Position numbers and translations under genes: made by a program. This document shows, piece by piece, positions 53,796 through 64,000 of a stretch of 64,000 nucleotides of DNA. Origin of the DNA: Lineus longissimus (taxonomy: Eukaryota; Nemertea; Pilidiophora; Heteronemertea; Lineidae); the NCBI RefSeq assembly GCF_910592395.1, contig NC_088312.1, positions 23,443,292 through 23,507,291 of the forward strand. The letters are read 5' to 3'. Under the pieces are notes generated by a model, which saw nothing but the letters and a program-made list of their open reading frames with translations, made no database searches and was not told the DNA's origin. Position 1 is the stretch's first letter; every line of letters begins with the position of its first letter.

Positions 53796-56700
53796 TTTTG
53801 AACTTTTGGAAAGGCTGTTATTCTATAAAATCAAGTTGAAAATTTGGAAATTTGTCTTCTTCGAAGTGAAAATGGCTTCCTCGTACGAAGTCATGTGATC
53901 TGAGAAATGGGAATTCCCTTGATGGGGACGGAATCCGGTCGTTTCGGTTTCGCCCCCAGTCGTTTCGCTCCATATCGAAGGCGTTTCGCTCCTTGGGTCT
54001 TTCTGTTGGGATTGAGAAATTACCCACCCAAGTACAATGAATTAAAATTTAGATTTGTTGACATTCATAGATAAACTCCACAAGCAAGCCTGGGTGGAGA
54101 GAAGCTAGTGCATGCCCAAGTGCATGCCCAAGGATGCGATATGTACCGGTGTGCCGGTGATGTCGACGCTATTTCATGCCGTCGTCCCCAAAGGGAATCG
54201 GAGATTTCCCGAACGTTTCCGTAAAATGCCGAATGAAATCATTCTGGTGTCGATGCCGGTGATGTCGACGCTGTTTCGGCCGTCATCCACAAAGGGAATC
54301 GGAGATTTCCCGAACGTTTCCGTTAAATGCCGAATGAAATCACTTTTGGTGTCGATGCCGGTGATGCTGACTCTGTCCATGCTGTTATCCACCTTGCAAT
54401 AGAGACAACCTAATATGCACTGGGGAACACCAGCGCCTGTAATGTATATAGCGAGGATGTCTCAAGGCACTCTTGAAGACAGTCACCCCCTGGCCAAAGA
54501 GACAACCTCACATGCACCTGGTGCTGTCTGAACCGGGACCCTACTAGCCATTAAGTTCATGCACTCCCCCGGGTTACCTGAAACAGCTCATGTACCATGC
54601 ACAAATTGTGTACCACATGGCACACCCTGTAGCATATGGCACACTCAGCAATAGTATATTATTAGAAACACGGCACACCCTGTAGAGAATTGATACATTC
54701 AGTAGAGACATGGTACACCCTGTAGAAACATGTTCACTTTGCTGGAAGAGCGACATCCATGCGGTCAGACAGAGTACGCCTAGTAAAGGGGCATGGACTT
54801 GGTACACTATGTATAGCAACACTGCGATGGTGCGCTATGAAGGGGGAGGGCACATCCAGAAGAGGCATAGGGTACCATGTAGAACCTGACACACCCTGCA
54901 GATCAGAGCAATGGCACACAATTGGGGACAAGGCGCACGTAGCGAAAAGGAACATCCATTAGAGGGAAGGACCAGGCCGGTCTATTGTCTCTTTGGCAAA
55001 AGTCATTTCTAAGGAACATGGTCCTCCCCAGCAGATATACAACATAGAGCTGACGGTAAATCCATATGATATTTGTCACATCTTTACAAGTCTTCGTCAC
55101 TGTCAGGTACTGCCATCTAAGCTAAGAAATTTGAACTAAGCATTTGCGTAAAATTAAAAATATCGCCCGTTTTCAGGGCGGGGGACGATTTACAGCTGGA
55201 ACCCCTGAACCAGCTCCTGCAGATCCGTCATCCATCAAGTCAAAGCAAGTATGAACCTGGTTTAATCATGCGGTTTGTGGTGTTTGTAGACACACCCGTT
55301 ATACTGTCGTAATAGTCGCATAATAATATGTTCTGTGGAATATCGTTGTCTTCTGTGAGCCTGGCGCGATGAGCCAGTTTGTAACTTTCGTATGGTGAAA
55401 TAAACCACGTGATTATACCTTGAAGATCTGTTTATTGGTATACATAACACGGTTTATCTTAACTGCACTATACATATCAAGTTGTTTATATACCCGTCTG
55501 TTCCTTGCGACATTGCTCCCATGGGGACGTCTTGTATACTTTTCATGTAGTACTGCTGTTCCACGGCAGGGGAGCGAGGGAGCAACGACTGTCGTTTGAA
55601 TTGACCAGAACCTGGTATAACTGTTCTAAAAGATTGATTCAGAGTGGGAACAGGACCTGATAACCCCACCGTCTTGCCAAAAGTGGTGAAAGATCAGATT
55701 AGTGATAGCCAATATTTCTCTGGCATGATAGACAATGATGAATTGGGGAAACGATTCGTCTTGAAGACATTAGTGTGAGCTCCAGGTGATGGTGAACAGG
55801 GGAACAATCCATCTGACAGAGTGCTGAATTGGAGGAACAACCAATCTTGAAGACATACTAGTGCTAGCTAATGACTTGGACAAGTGGTGCGCAGTTGATT
55901 CTGCAGGTATGAAATGTGAAACTCTCCGAACTGGCGAACTCGCAAAACAGGGATCCTTGTGAACAAAAACGGCACATCTCTAACCTACTGATTGTAAAGG
56001 TTCAGTGCGATGCGACGACTCGTACCTTTAAACAATTCAAGGAGCTAGAGATGAGGGACGATCACAACCAGACCGGGCCTGGCTGCTCCATATTGTCGCA
56101 CAACTCGTGTTAGGTCATTTCAGCTGTGCGCAAATCGGACCATCGTCATATCAGGGACCGAAGTTCTGAAGTGTCGTATACCCAGATGCAGTCACAATCA
56201 GGATATCGTGTCGTGTCATCACGGTTAGAGAGATGAGACAGTCACAACCAGGCATAATCGGGCGAGACAGCTCCTCCGTCTCACCAAGGCTTGCAGAGAT
56301 TGATGCCGTCAATGATGAGAAAGTGTACCCTAAGGGAAATGTGTCTTATTTTCACCATTCCATCATGGTGAATTAGGACGGTGAAATATTTCACCCATGG
56401 TAAATTAAGATTTTTCTATGGTGAATCCGAGATTTTTTTCGTATGGACAGCCGTCCCCATTACCGCTCAAACAATCCTTTTAAGAACAGCCGAAGACGGA
56501 AACATTGCAGGATTATGATGAAATACGCATATGTACTAGAACTACCACAACATAGGGATTTCTTCGTTCCAATAAATACTCCGGAACCGTGGTCCATATT
56601 TTCTATAGACCCAATGGAGATCACGAATGCATGTAGGCCTATTGTATTGCATGTATTGCAAGGCAAAGGAGTTTCATTTTAAAGAAATATTTCCTCTTTT

Positions 56701-57222
56701 CAGACTCAGACAGCGTAAGTTTCCAAACAAAATTTAGTTCAGCGTGTGCAGTAAGATCTTTAGCAGAATTAAAGACCGGCTTTGGCAAATGAAATATGTA
56801 GTTTTCCATGTTGTTGATGTTATTCTTTTGATTGATGTAGGCCTACGATCGAGTGCTGTTCCTCGCATGCATCGCTCATATGAGCACTACAGAGCAGCCT
56901 GCGCTGGAGGGTGACAAATGAAATAGCATTGAGTGACTTGACAACCAACTCACTACCACGCCTGCAGCTTGCAGAGTGCAGCCGTTACGTTTCTCTAAAC
57001 ACTTCAATCAAGTCGGCACCGCATCGTTTGACGTTTTGATTGACAAAAGAAACCTTTGTATTGTATTTGACTTTATTCGTCAGAAAAGTGCCAGTGCCAG
57101 TGACGCTGTCAGTCGTCAGGTCGTAACGAAATTCCACTCTAATTGGTTTATCTTTACAGGTCTTTGGTTTGTTGATATAGAGAGCTAGATGAATCAGGTA
57201 GATACCAATCTACGATGACACA
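53796..57222. other. Head-to-head spacer between ATP6V1E1 and BCL2L13
   Basis: The two start codons point away from each other across 3.4 kb, so promoters of both genes should be here. A cluster of gtcgtttcg/gtttcgctcc motifs occurs at 53935-53995, a 102-bp tandem repeat at 54151-54390, loosely repeated acaccctgtag motifs at 54620-54900, and a perfect 16-bp palindrome GGTGAAATATTTCACC at 56380-56395. No coding exon is supported. A spliced 5' UTR exon of BCL2L13 may end before the acceptor-like tttacag near 57160. Confidence 0.4.
54151..54390. repeat. 102-bp tandem repeat, about 2.3 copies
   Basis: gccggtgatgtcgacgct recurs at 54153, 54255 and (as gccggtgatgctgactct) 54357. The intervening sequence, aaagggaatcggagatttcc and following, is nearly identical in the first two copies. 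It lies in the ATP6V1E1/BCL2L13 spacer close to the V-ATPase start. It is GC-richer than its surroundings. Confidence 0.85.
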
Positions 57223-60200
57223 ATGAAGGACACCTCAAACTTAGCTGACCCTTGTGAGGTTTCAACTCCAGAACCATTCCGTTACGAAACAAAATATCTA
57301 GTCCTCAAGTTTCTAGGCCTTTCTCAATCGGGCTCATCGTTCGGGAGCTCGGGATCAGGCTCGCATAATGACTCGGATGACTTGTCACCCAATAGTAGTA
57401 TCTTGGTAAATTACCAGTCATCGCGGAGTATCTCGCATACCTCGGAAGATAACTGGTCATGGAAAAGTGGAAGTCATTCCTCATCGGCATCAATCGGGAA
57501 GTTGAACTTGTCTCTGGGAAGTGCCGGTTTAAAAGATCTGAAAGACTTTCGCTCCGTGTCTCAACCACAGTCATACTCTGATCGCGGCGAGTTTCCAGGA
57601 GTTACTGCATTGAAGGACACAAAGGAATTTCGTTCCTCATCTCAACCGCAGTCATACTCAGACCGTGGTGAGTTTCCACTGCGTGTTAAAAAAGCATCCA
57701 AATCCACCCAATTGACTCCGAATAGTTGTTTCTCATCAGAGTCGAGTTTGAACGTATCTGGGCCAGCTGTGAAAGGTGTGACCGAGAATGACCACTCCTG
57801 TGGCTCTCCGTCACAGTTAGTCTTGCGTCAGAAGAAGCACAAGATTATAAAACCAAAGCCATTAACTTTGGGCGATAGATTTGGTGTACCTGGTGATCCT
57901 GATTTAGAATCTCCAATCCTAGGCGATTGCCAATTGCGGCCACAATCGGTGGACAATTTGAACTTGGTCTCACAAAGTGGGGCTGATTCCCCTGCGATAA
58001 CTAGTCAGGCTGATGGTCCTAGTACTAAACGAGACAGTGTTAAAACTCTAGAAGGGACGCCAGAAGACAGGTCAGAATGGGAAGGCCGCCATTCTCGACA
58101 AGATGTATTCACAAGTGACAGCTATGAAAGTGTTGATACATTATTAGGTGAGGAGTATCAGAATGTTGAAGCAGATTCGGCTGATGTTTTTGATGACCAG
58201 GACAGTGAGGCACAAACAGGGAGTGGGCTGAATTGGGAGTTGGGGAATGTTCCTGGGGAGGAGTCAGACAAAAGTGAACGTGCAGAGGACATGACAGACG
58301 GGCCTGGACTGCAGGCTGTGGGAGGACAAGAGAGCCAAAAACCTGCCTACATGGATCTGCTTCCTGGGCCGATTCAACCTCCTGATTCACTAAAGGGGAG
58401 ATATGAGAGTGGAGCCTTCAATCAGTCTATCAAACACGGTGCTGGTGATCGTTCTGGACTCAACTTGGAGGGTTTGGCGATGCTACAGCCTAACACACTG
58501 ACAGTCGAAGAGACTCCCATGCGAAGACGCTACTCATTCAATACGATGGTGAACTACTTGCAGGATGACGTCTCCGAGGCCTTGGCCGACTTGCAAGTGG
58601 AGCTCAATGAAGGTGGGTAGAAAATGCGAGCATCTTTTAAGATGAGCTATTTTGGTTTACATCAGTATGTTAAAACCATCAATAATATGGATGGCCAGAT
58701 TCAAAGTAGAAATGATGGATGTTCATCCATGGGGCCCTTACCAGAGCACGTTATGTTCAGGGGACCTACACGTAATGGTTTAATTTGGGAATCTCTGTAT
58801 TGTAGTATTGACATTGATGTTGACTTTATCCAATTCTCTTTGTAGCGAGCCATTCCCAACATATCCCGCTGACTTCAGAGAGCCCATTCTCACCCCAGAG
58901 CCCTTGCACCAACGTTGCCCATGTCCTTGGTGTGATAGGGGACCAGGTCAACCAAGAGTATGCGCACATCTTGGAGCAGGCCTCGAACCATGTCCTACCC
59001 CGACAAGAGTTAGTTGGCTACGATGATTTTCGAGAGGCAGCTCAGCAGATTGTTGAAACAACGTCCCAAACCTTGGAGCCCAGTGTGCGGCATTGGTATC
59101 AGGTGAGGTGCACTGACTTTGTTGTCTCAAAGGTTATCTTCTGGTTCATTTTATGACAAGGGTCATGTTATTGTTTAGCTGCTTTAATAGGGTGCACTGA
59201 TTTTCACAAGGGTATAAAATGTCTCCGTCAAATGATGTGAAAACCGACAAAATGGATGTTGTATCTGTCACAACAAATGCTCCAGCAAATTCTGCTGTCA
59301 ACTCTGGCGATAATATACTGACATGTGTTCAGTTGGTCAGGAAATTTATATGTCTAACTTCCTTTCAGGCAGGTCTGCTGCTGTGCTTCAGTAAGAGGGT
59401 AGCGATGGGCATGATCCAAGGTGGAGAACGGGGCCTCGGCCGGCTGGCTGAATACACAACAAGAGCGATCGAGGACACATTGGCTAACTATATCATCAAT
59501 GCAGGGGGCTGGGTAGGTGTTCCTAGCTTGCACTCATGAATGTTACCCTATATTGAATGTACTTGATAGAACTGCACCCATGCCTGCTGACATAGCACTT
59601 TAGCAGTGCTTTGGTGTGTCTGCATGGTTGAATTATACCTGATAAGAGGAGTCAGAGTGACACGGGGCTGTGGACTGCCAAGACTCTAAACCTTGTTTTA
59701 GTAATGGGAGTGACTAAATGAGAATATACTCGACCAATTCTTGGTATGATTTCTTTTCAGAACTCTGTGGGCGAACTTAACTTAATGACATCATCGCCGC
59801 TGAACTCAAGCCTGTCTCTGAGCACCCACACTCCCTCACCTTCCTCTGAATCAAATCCATTTTTCACCCGACAATTGTCGGCGAAGAGTGACCCAGACTG
59901 TAACAAAGAAGCTGAACCTGATGCCCAGGTTGTTCAAGGTGATGAGGTTGGTTGTGATGAAGTTGACTGCGATACGCCTGTTGACAATGCAGAAATCGTC
60001 GCAGAAAGGTCAAGGTCGAATACAGCAATATTCCAAGGAGCAGCGATGTCTGACGATGATGGTTCACAGGGAGACAGGTTTGAGATACTCAACGTCAGGG
60101 AGGGTGACGCAGCAGATGTGGAAGAGGATGTCAACAATGATACAGCAGCCGACGCGGAACAAAGTCGTGTGAACAGGTATCTTGGTTACGTGCAGGCGGG

Positions 60201-60258
60201 TATGACCATGGTGGCTCTTTCTGCTAGTGTGGCCATTTCAATTGTCAACAGACAATGA
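57223..60258 (+). CDS. BCL2L13: BCL2L13 (Bcl-rambo) homologue with large N-terminal insertion
   Basis: Exons 57223-58612, 58846-59102, 59369-59512 and 59761-60258 join in phase (1, 0, 0) into 762 codons plus TGA. Residues 19-34 (FRYETKYLVLKFLGLS) match the N-terminal signature of BCL2L13. Residues about 445-597 form the Bcl-2-like fold: VSEALADLQVELNE, AHVLGVIGDQVNQEY, YDDFREAAQQIVETT, and the BH2-like LANYIINAGGW (587-597). The end is a tail anchor (YLGYVQAGMTMVALSASVAI) expected in the mitochondrial outer membrane. Between signature and fold lie about 400 residues of Ser/Asp/Gln-rich, probably disordered sequence, absent in human (485 aa), with an internal repeat (104-125 and 130-152, FRS-SQPQSYSDRGEFP). 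Residues 704-707 (FEIL, after acidic DDDGSQGD) look like an LC3-interacting motif. ATP6V1E1 is its divergent neighbour, as in vertebrates. Confidence 0.92.
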
Positions 60259-60561
60259 GTGAGTGTGTGATTAGTCAGTGCAGTGTTTGGTGAGTGGTTC
60301 CTGCCTATTCCTGTCATTGTCAACCACCATTGCTGTCAAGCCTATCTCCATTTGTTGTTGAGATAACACTTACTACACAGTCAAGGCTTTTCAACTTCTC
60401 CTCAACTCGGCCTTTTACTGAAAGTCTCTGAAGCTCAAAGAGATTTTCTTTTCATTTGCCATGTGTTTGGGCATTAAATGTGATTGGGAAGTTCAAAACA
60501 AAACATTTTGAAAATGAATTTTTGTGCGAAGTGGCTGGGGACGGGAGCCTGCTTGTTTTTT

Positions 60562-62832
60562 GGTGCCCCCTGGTTGAGCTCTGCATCCAAACAGGCTGGT
60601 GCCCCCTGGTTGAGCTCTGCATCCAAACAGGCTGGTGCCCCCTGGTTGAGCTCTGCATCCAAACAGGCTGGTGCCCCCTGGTTGAGCTCTGCATCCAAAC
60701 AGGCTGGTCCCCCTGGTTGAGCTCTGCATCCAAACAGGCTGGTGCCCCCTGGTTGAGCTCTGCATCCAAACAGGCTGGTGCCCCCTGGTTGAGCTCTGCA
60801 TCCAAACAGGCTGGTGCCCCCTGGTTGAGCTCTGCATCCAAACAGGCTGGTGCCCCCTGGTTGAGCTCTGCATCCAAACAGGCTGGTGCCCCCTGGTTGA
60901 GCTCTGCATCCAAACAGGCTGGTGCCCCCTGGTTGAGCTCTGCATCCAAACAGGCTGGTGCCCCCTGGTTGAGCTCTGCATCCAAACAGGCTGGTGCCCC
61001 CTGGTTGAGCTCTGCATCCAAACAGGCTGGTGCCCCCTGGTTGAGCTCTGCATCCAAACAGGCTGGTCCCCCTGGTTGAGCTCTGCATCCAAACAGGCTG
61101 GTGCCCCCTGGTTGAGCTCTGCATCCAAACAGGCTGGTGCCCCCTGGTTGAGCTCTGCATCCAAACAGGCTGGTGCCCCCTGGTTGAGCTCTGCATCCAA
61201 ACAGGCTGGTCCCCCTGGTTGAGCTCTGCATCCAAACAGGCTGGTCCCCCTGGTTGAGCTTGGCATCCAAACAGGCTGGTGCCCCTGGTTGAGCTCTGCA
61301 TCCAAACAGGCTGGTCCCCCTGGTTGAGCTCTGCATCCAAACAGGCTGGTCCCCCTGGTTGAGCTTGGCATCCAAACAGGCTGGTGCCCCTGGTTGAGCT
61401 CTGCATCCAAACAGGCTGGTGCCCCCTGGTTGAGCTCTGCATCCAAACAGGCTGGTCCCCCTGGTTGAGCTCTGCATCCAAACAGGCTGGTCCCCCTGGT
61501 TGAGCTTGGCATCCAAACAGGCTGGTCCCCCTGGTTGAGCTCTGCATCCAAACAGGCTGGTCCCCCTGGTTGAGCTCTGCATCCAAACAGGCTGGTCCCC
61601 CTGGTTGAGCTCTGCATCCAAACAGGCTGGTCCCCCTGGTTGAGCTTGGCATCCAAACAGGCTGGTCCCCCTGGTTGAGCTTGGCATCCAGACAGGCTGG
61701 TCCCCCTGGTTGAGCTCTGCATCCAAACAGGCTGGTGCCCCCTGGTTGAGCTCTGCATCCAAACAGGCTGGTCCCCTGGTTGAGCTTGGCATCCAAACAG
61801 GCTGGTGCCCCCTGGTTGAGCTCTGCATCCAAACAGGCTGGTGCCCCCTGGTTGAGCTCTGCATCCAAACAGGCTGGTCCCCCTGGTTGAGCTCTGCATC
61901 CAGACAGGCTGGTGCCCCCTGGTTGAGCTCTGCATCCAGACAGGCTGGTCCCTCTGGTTGAGCTTGGCATCCAGACAGGCTGGTCCCCCTGGTTGAGCTC
62001 TGCATCCAGACAGGCTGGTCCCCCTGCTTGAGCTCTGCATCCAGACAGGCTGGTCCCCCTGGTTGAGCTTGGCATCCAGACAGGCTGGTGCCCCCTGGTT
62101 GAGCTCTGCATCCAGACAGGCTGGTCCCCCTGCTTGAGCTCTGCATCCAGACAGGCTGGTCCCCCTGGTTAAGCTTGGCATCCAGACAGGCTGGTGCCCC
62201 CTGGTTGAGCTCTGCATCCAGACAGGCTGGTCCCCCTGCTTGAGCTCTGCATCCAGACAGGCTGGTGCCCCCTGGTTGAGCTCTGCATCCAAACAGGCTG
62301 GTCCCCCTGGTTGAGCTCTGCATCCAAACAGGCTGGTGCCCCCTGGTTGAGCTCTGCATCCAAACAGGCTGGTGCCCCCTGGTTGAGCTCTGCATCCAAA
62401 CAGGCTGGTGCCCCCTGGTTGAGCTCTGCATCCAAACAGGCTGGTCCCCCTGGTTGAGCTCTGCATCCAAACAGGCTGGTCCCCCTGGTTGAGCTCTGCA
62501 TCCAGACAGGCTGGTCCCCCTGGTTGAGCTCTGCATCCAGACAGGCTGGTGCCCCCTGGTTGAGCTCTGCATCCAAACAGGCTGGTGCCCCTGGTTGAGC
62601 TCTGCATCCAAACAGGCTGGTGCCCCCTGGTTGAGCTCTGCATCCAAACAGGCTGGTGCCCCCTGGTTGAGCTCTGCATCCAAACAGGCTGGTCCCCCTG
62701 GTTGAGCTCTGCATCCAAACAGGCTGGTGCCCCCTGGTTGAGCTCTGCATCCAAACAGGCTGGTCCCCCTGCTTGAGCTCTGCATCCAGACAGGCTGGTC
62801 CCCCTGGTTGAGCTTGGCATCCAGAAAGGCTG
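60562..62832. repeat. 35/36-bp minisatellite, about 64 copies (2.3 kb)
   Basis: The unit is gagctctgcatccaaacagg + ctggtgccccctggtt, with a 35-bp form (ggtccccc) and variants cttggcatcc, ccagacagg and tgcttgag. It starts 304 bp after the BCL2L13 stop, in its probable 3' UTR. ccagacagg variants cluster at 61687-62255 and at the end, so blocks expanded separately. The alternating 35- and 36-bp lengths rotate the frame, yet the minus strand stays open for up to 795 codons; these ORFs are by-products. Confidence 0.97.
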
Positions 62833-64000
62833 CTCTCAATAGTAAAGTTGGGAAGCCCTAACCAGTTGAACTATTGGTTTGTAATGCCTTTTGAATTGGA
62901 AATGCCTACAGTGTCATAAGGTCTTGTGAATTGTTGAAGTGAGCTGTTATATCTTGATTCCCTCCCAAATCACATTTTGTGTTTACACTTATTTTTCAAC
63001 TTCTGACATCAGTTGATACCTTGCTTGCCAGTTATGCTTGTGCTTTGCTGAGAATGAATCTGAAACATTTTATAAAGGATTTTGTAATGTTTCCCCACAG
63101 TGAACAGCAGTGTTTTGTATCATTGGGAACTCGTGCTCGTTTTAGTCTGGTGTGTCCTGTTTTGTTGCCAGATCTCTTGAATTTTTGAAGTGTGAAATGT
63201 GGCCTTCCAAGTAGCCTTGTCCTTTGTTACTGCCATCATAAATCCTTTTACCTAAATGTGGTGTTCCCAATCATCTTGGTCCTGAATTAAGGGCAAGTCC
63301 CACATTCCATTGACGACGTGTTAGGGAGGTTATGGGTGACATCACCTGCTGAAACGCTATCAATCTCTGCCTATTGAACACCCTTGTCGGTGAAGAGGAG
63401 AAAAGGCTTGGAAAGCATACTCAACAGAAATTCACGTGTTTTGTCTTTCACAAATTAGGCATTGGCAGTGTGGCCATTGTTTTAGCCTCCTTTCGATTGT
63501 TGGTGATGTGTTCACCAGCAAAGTGCCTTGTGTTGTTTAAAGTATAATTCTATAACAGTGTCGATAGTGACGTGTGATAGGTACAGATGTGACATGGATG
63601 GCAGATGAAGAACCTTCACAGTTCTTTGAGAACTGATACCTGATACGTAGTGGGTGGTGATGGTGTTAGCTATGCAATGGAATGAAACAGCCATTTCATG
63701 TTGGTATTTAAACTAGATTTTGTGTTCGACGTAAAAAAATCATATCTGCAATGTGTGCAGCAGGGATTTTCTGGTGAATGTTGAGAAAACCAAATCGAGG
63801 GTTAGTTTCGTTAAGACTTTATTGTTTGCATGAAATGCTGGTTATGAATGGAACTGGTCTTGACAAATGTCTATACTCAAGCTTATTGTGATTGTTGTGC
63901 TAATAGAGAATGCATTATTTTGATAAAGTTCAAGCTTATTTTTTTGTAAGATATACTTATTTATTTGTAGAGGAACACTTGTTTATGCTTTATTTTGCCA
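62833..64000. other. Right flank of the window
   Basis: No gene or repeat is recognised. It may be distal BCL2L13 3' UTR or intergenic sequence. Short ORFs here have no protein-like character. Confidence 0.3.

Noticed and set aside
60452-62839. Minus-strand ORFs of 795, 775 and 545 codons
   Set aside because: They are translations of the 35/36-bp minisatellite in three frames; repetitive peptide, no splice or homology support.

Overview
The window is nuclear DNA from a bilaterian animal, most likely a marine invertebrate (lophotrochozoan or non-vertebrate deuterostome; I cannot separate these). The reasons are multi-exon genes with GT/AG introns of 0.1 to 5 kb, animal-specific gene families (NACHT/WD-repeat, BCL2L13), tRNA-derived SINEs, the tail of a non-LTR retrotransposon, and very abundant minisatellites. 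All exon structures below come from reading splice sites by eye and checking that phases close into one open frame.

Layout, left to right. (1) 1-3585, + strand: the 3' part of a NACHT/WD-repeat (NWD-type) gene. Its terminal TAA is followed in the same frame by 78 more open codons. (2) 4061-7409, - strand: the 3' four exons of a gene I do not recognise, converging on the NWD gene, with a SINE and an 18-bp minisatellite in its introns. (3) 9899-13237, + strand: mitochondrial ribosomal protein L21 (MRPL21). (4) 14257-27928: a 13.7-kb tandem array of a ~1.2-kb unit. Each unit carries a tRNA-like A-box/B-box module and a poly-T run, as in a Pol III transcription unit. (5) 29419-43156, + strand: a complete 9-exon mitochondrial glutamate carrier (SLC25A22/SLC25A18 type, 329 aa). 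(6) 48095-53795, - strand: a complete 9-exon V-ATPase subunit E (ATP6V1E1, 226 aa, the same length as the human protein). (7) 57223-60258, + strand: a complete 4-exon BCL2L13 (Bcl-rambo) homologue of 762 aa with a large disordered insertion. (8) 60562-62832: a 2.3-kb minisatellite just downstream of BCL2L13.

The main biological point is that genes 5-7 have the order and orientation of SLC25A18(+)-ATP6V1E1(-)-BCL2L13(+) on human 22q11.21, so this is an ancient gene block. SLC25A22/18 (inner membrane), BCL2L13 (outer membrane) and MRPL21 (matrix ribosome) are all mitochondrial. V-ATPase acidifies the endolysosome, and BCL2L13 is a known mitophagy receptor, but a functional reason for the linkage is only a guess.

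The second point is repeat content. At least nine separate tandem arrays (18, 21, 26, ~36, 43, 54, 55, ~87 and ~1200 bp units) sit in introns and gene flanks. They create many long but false open frames.
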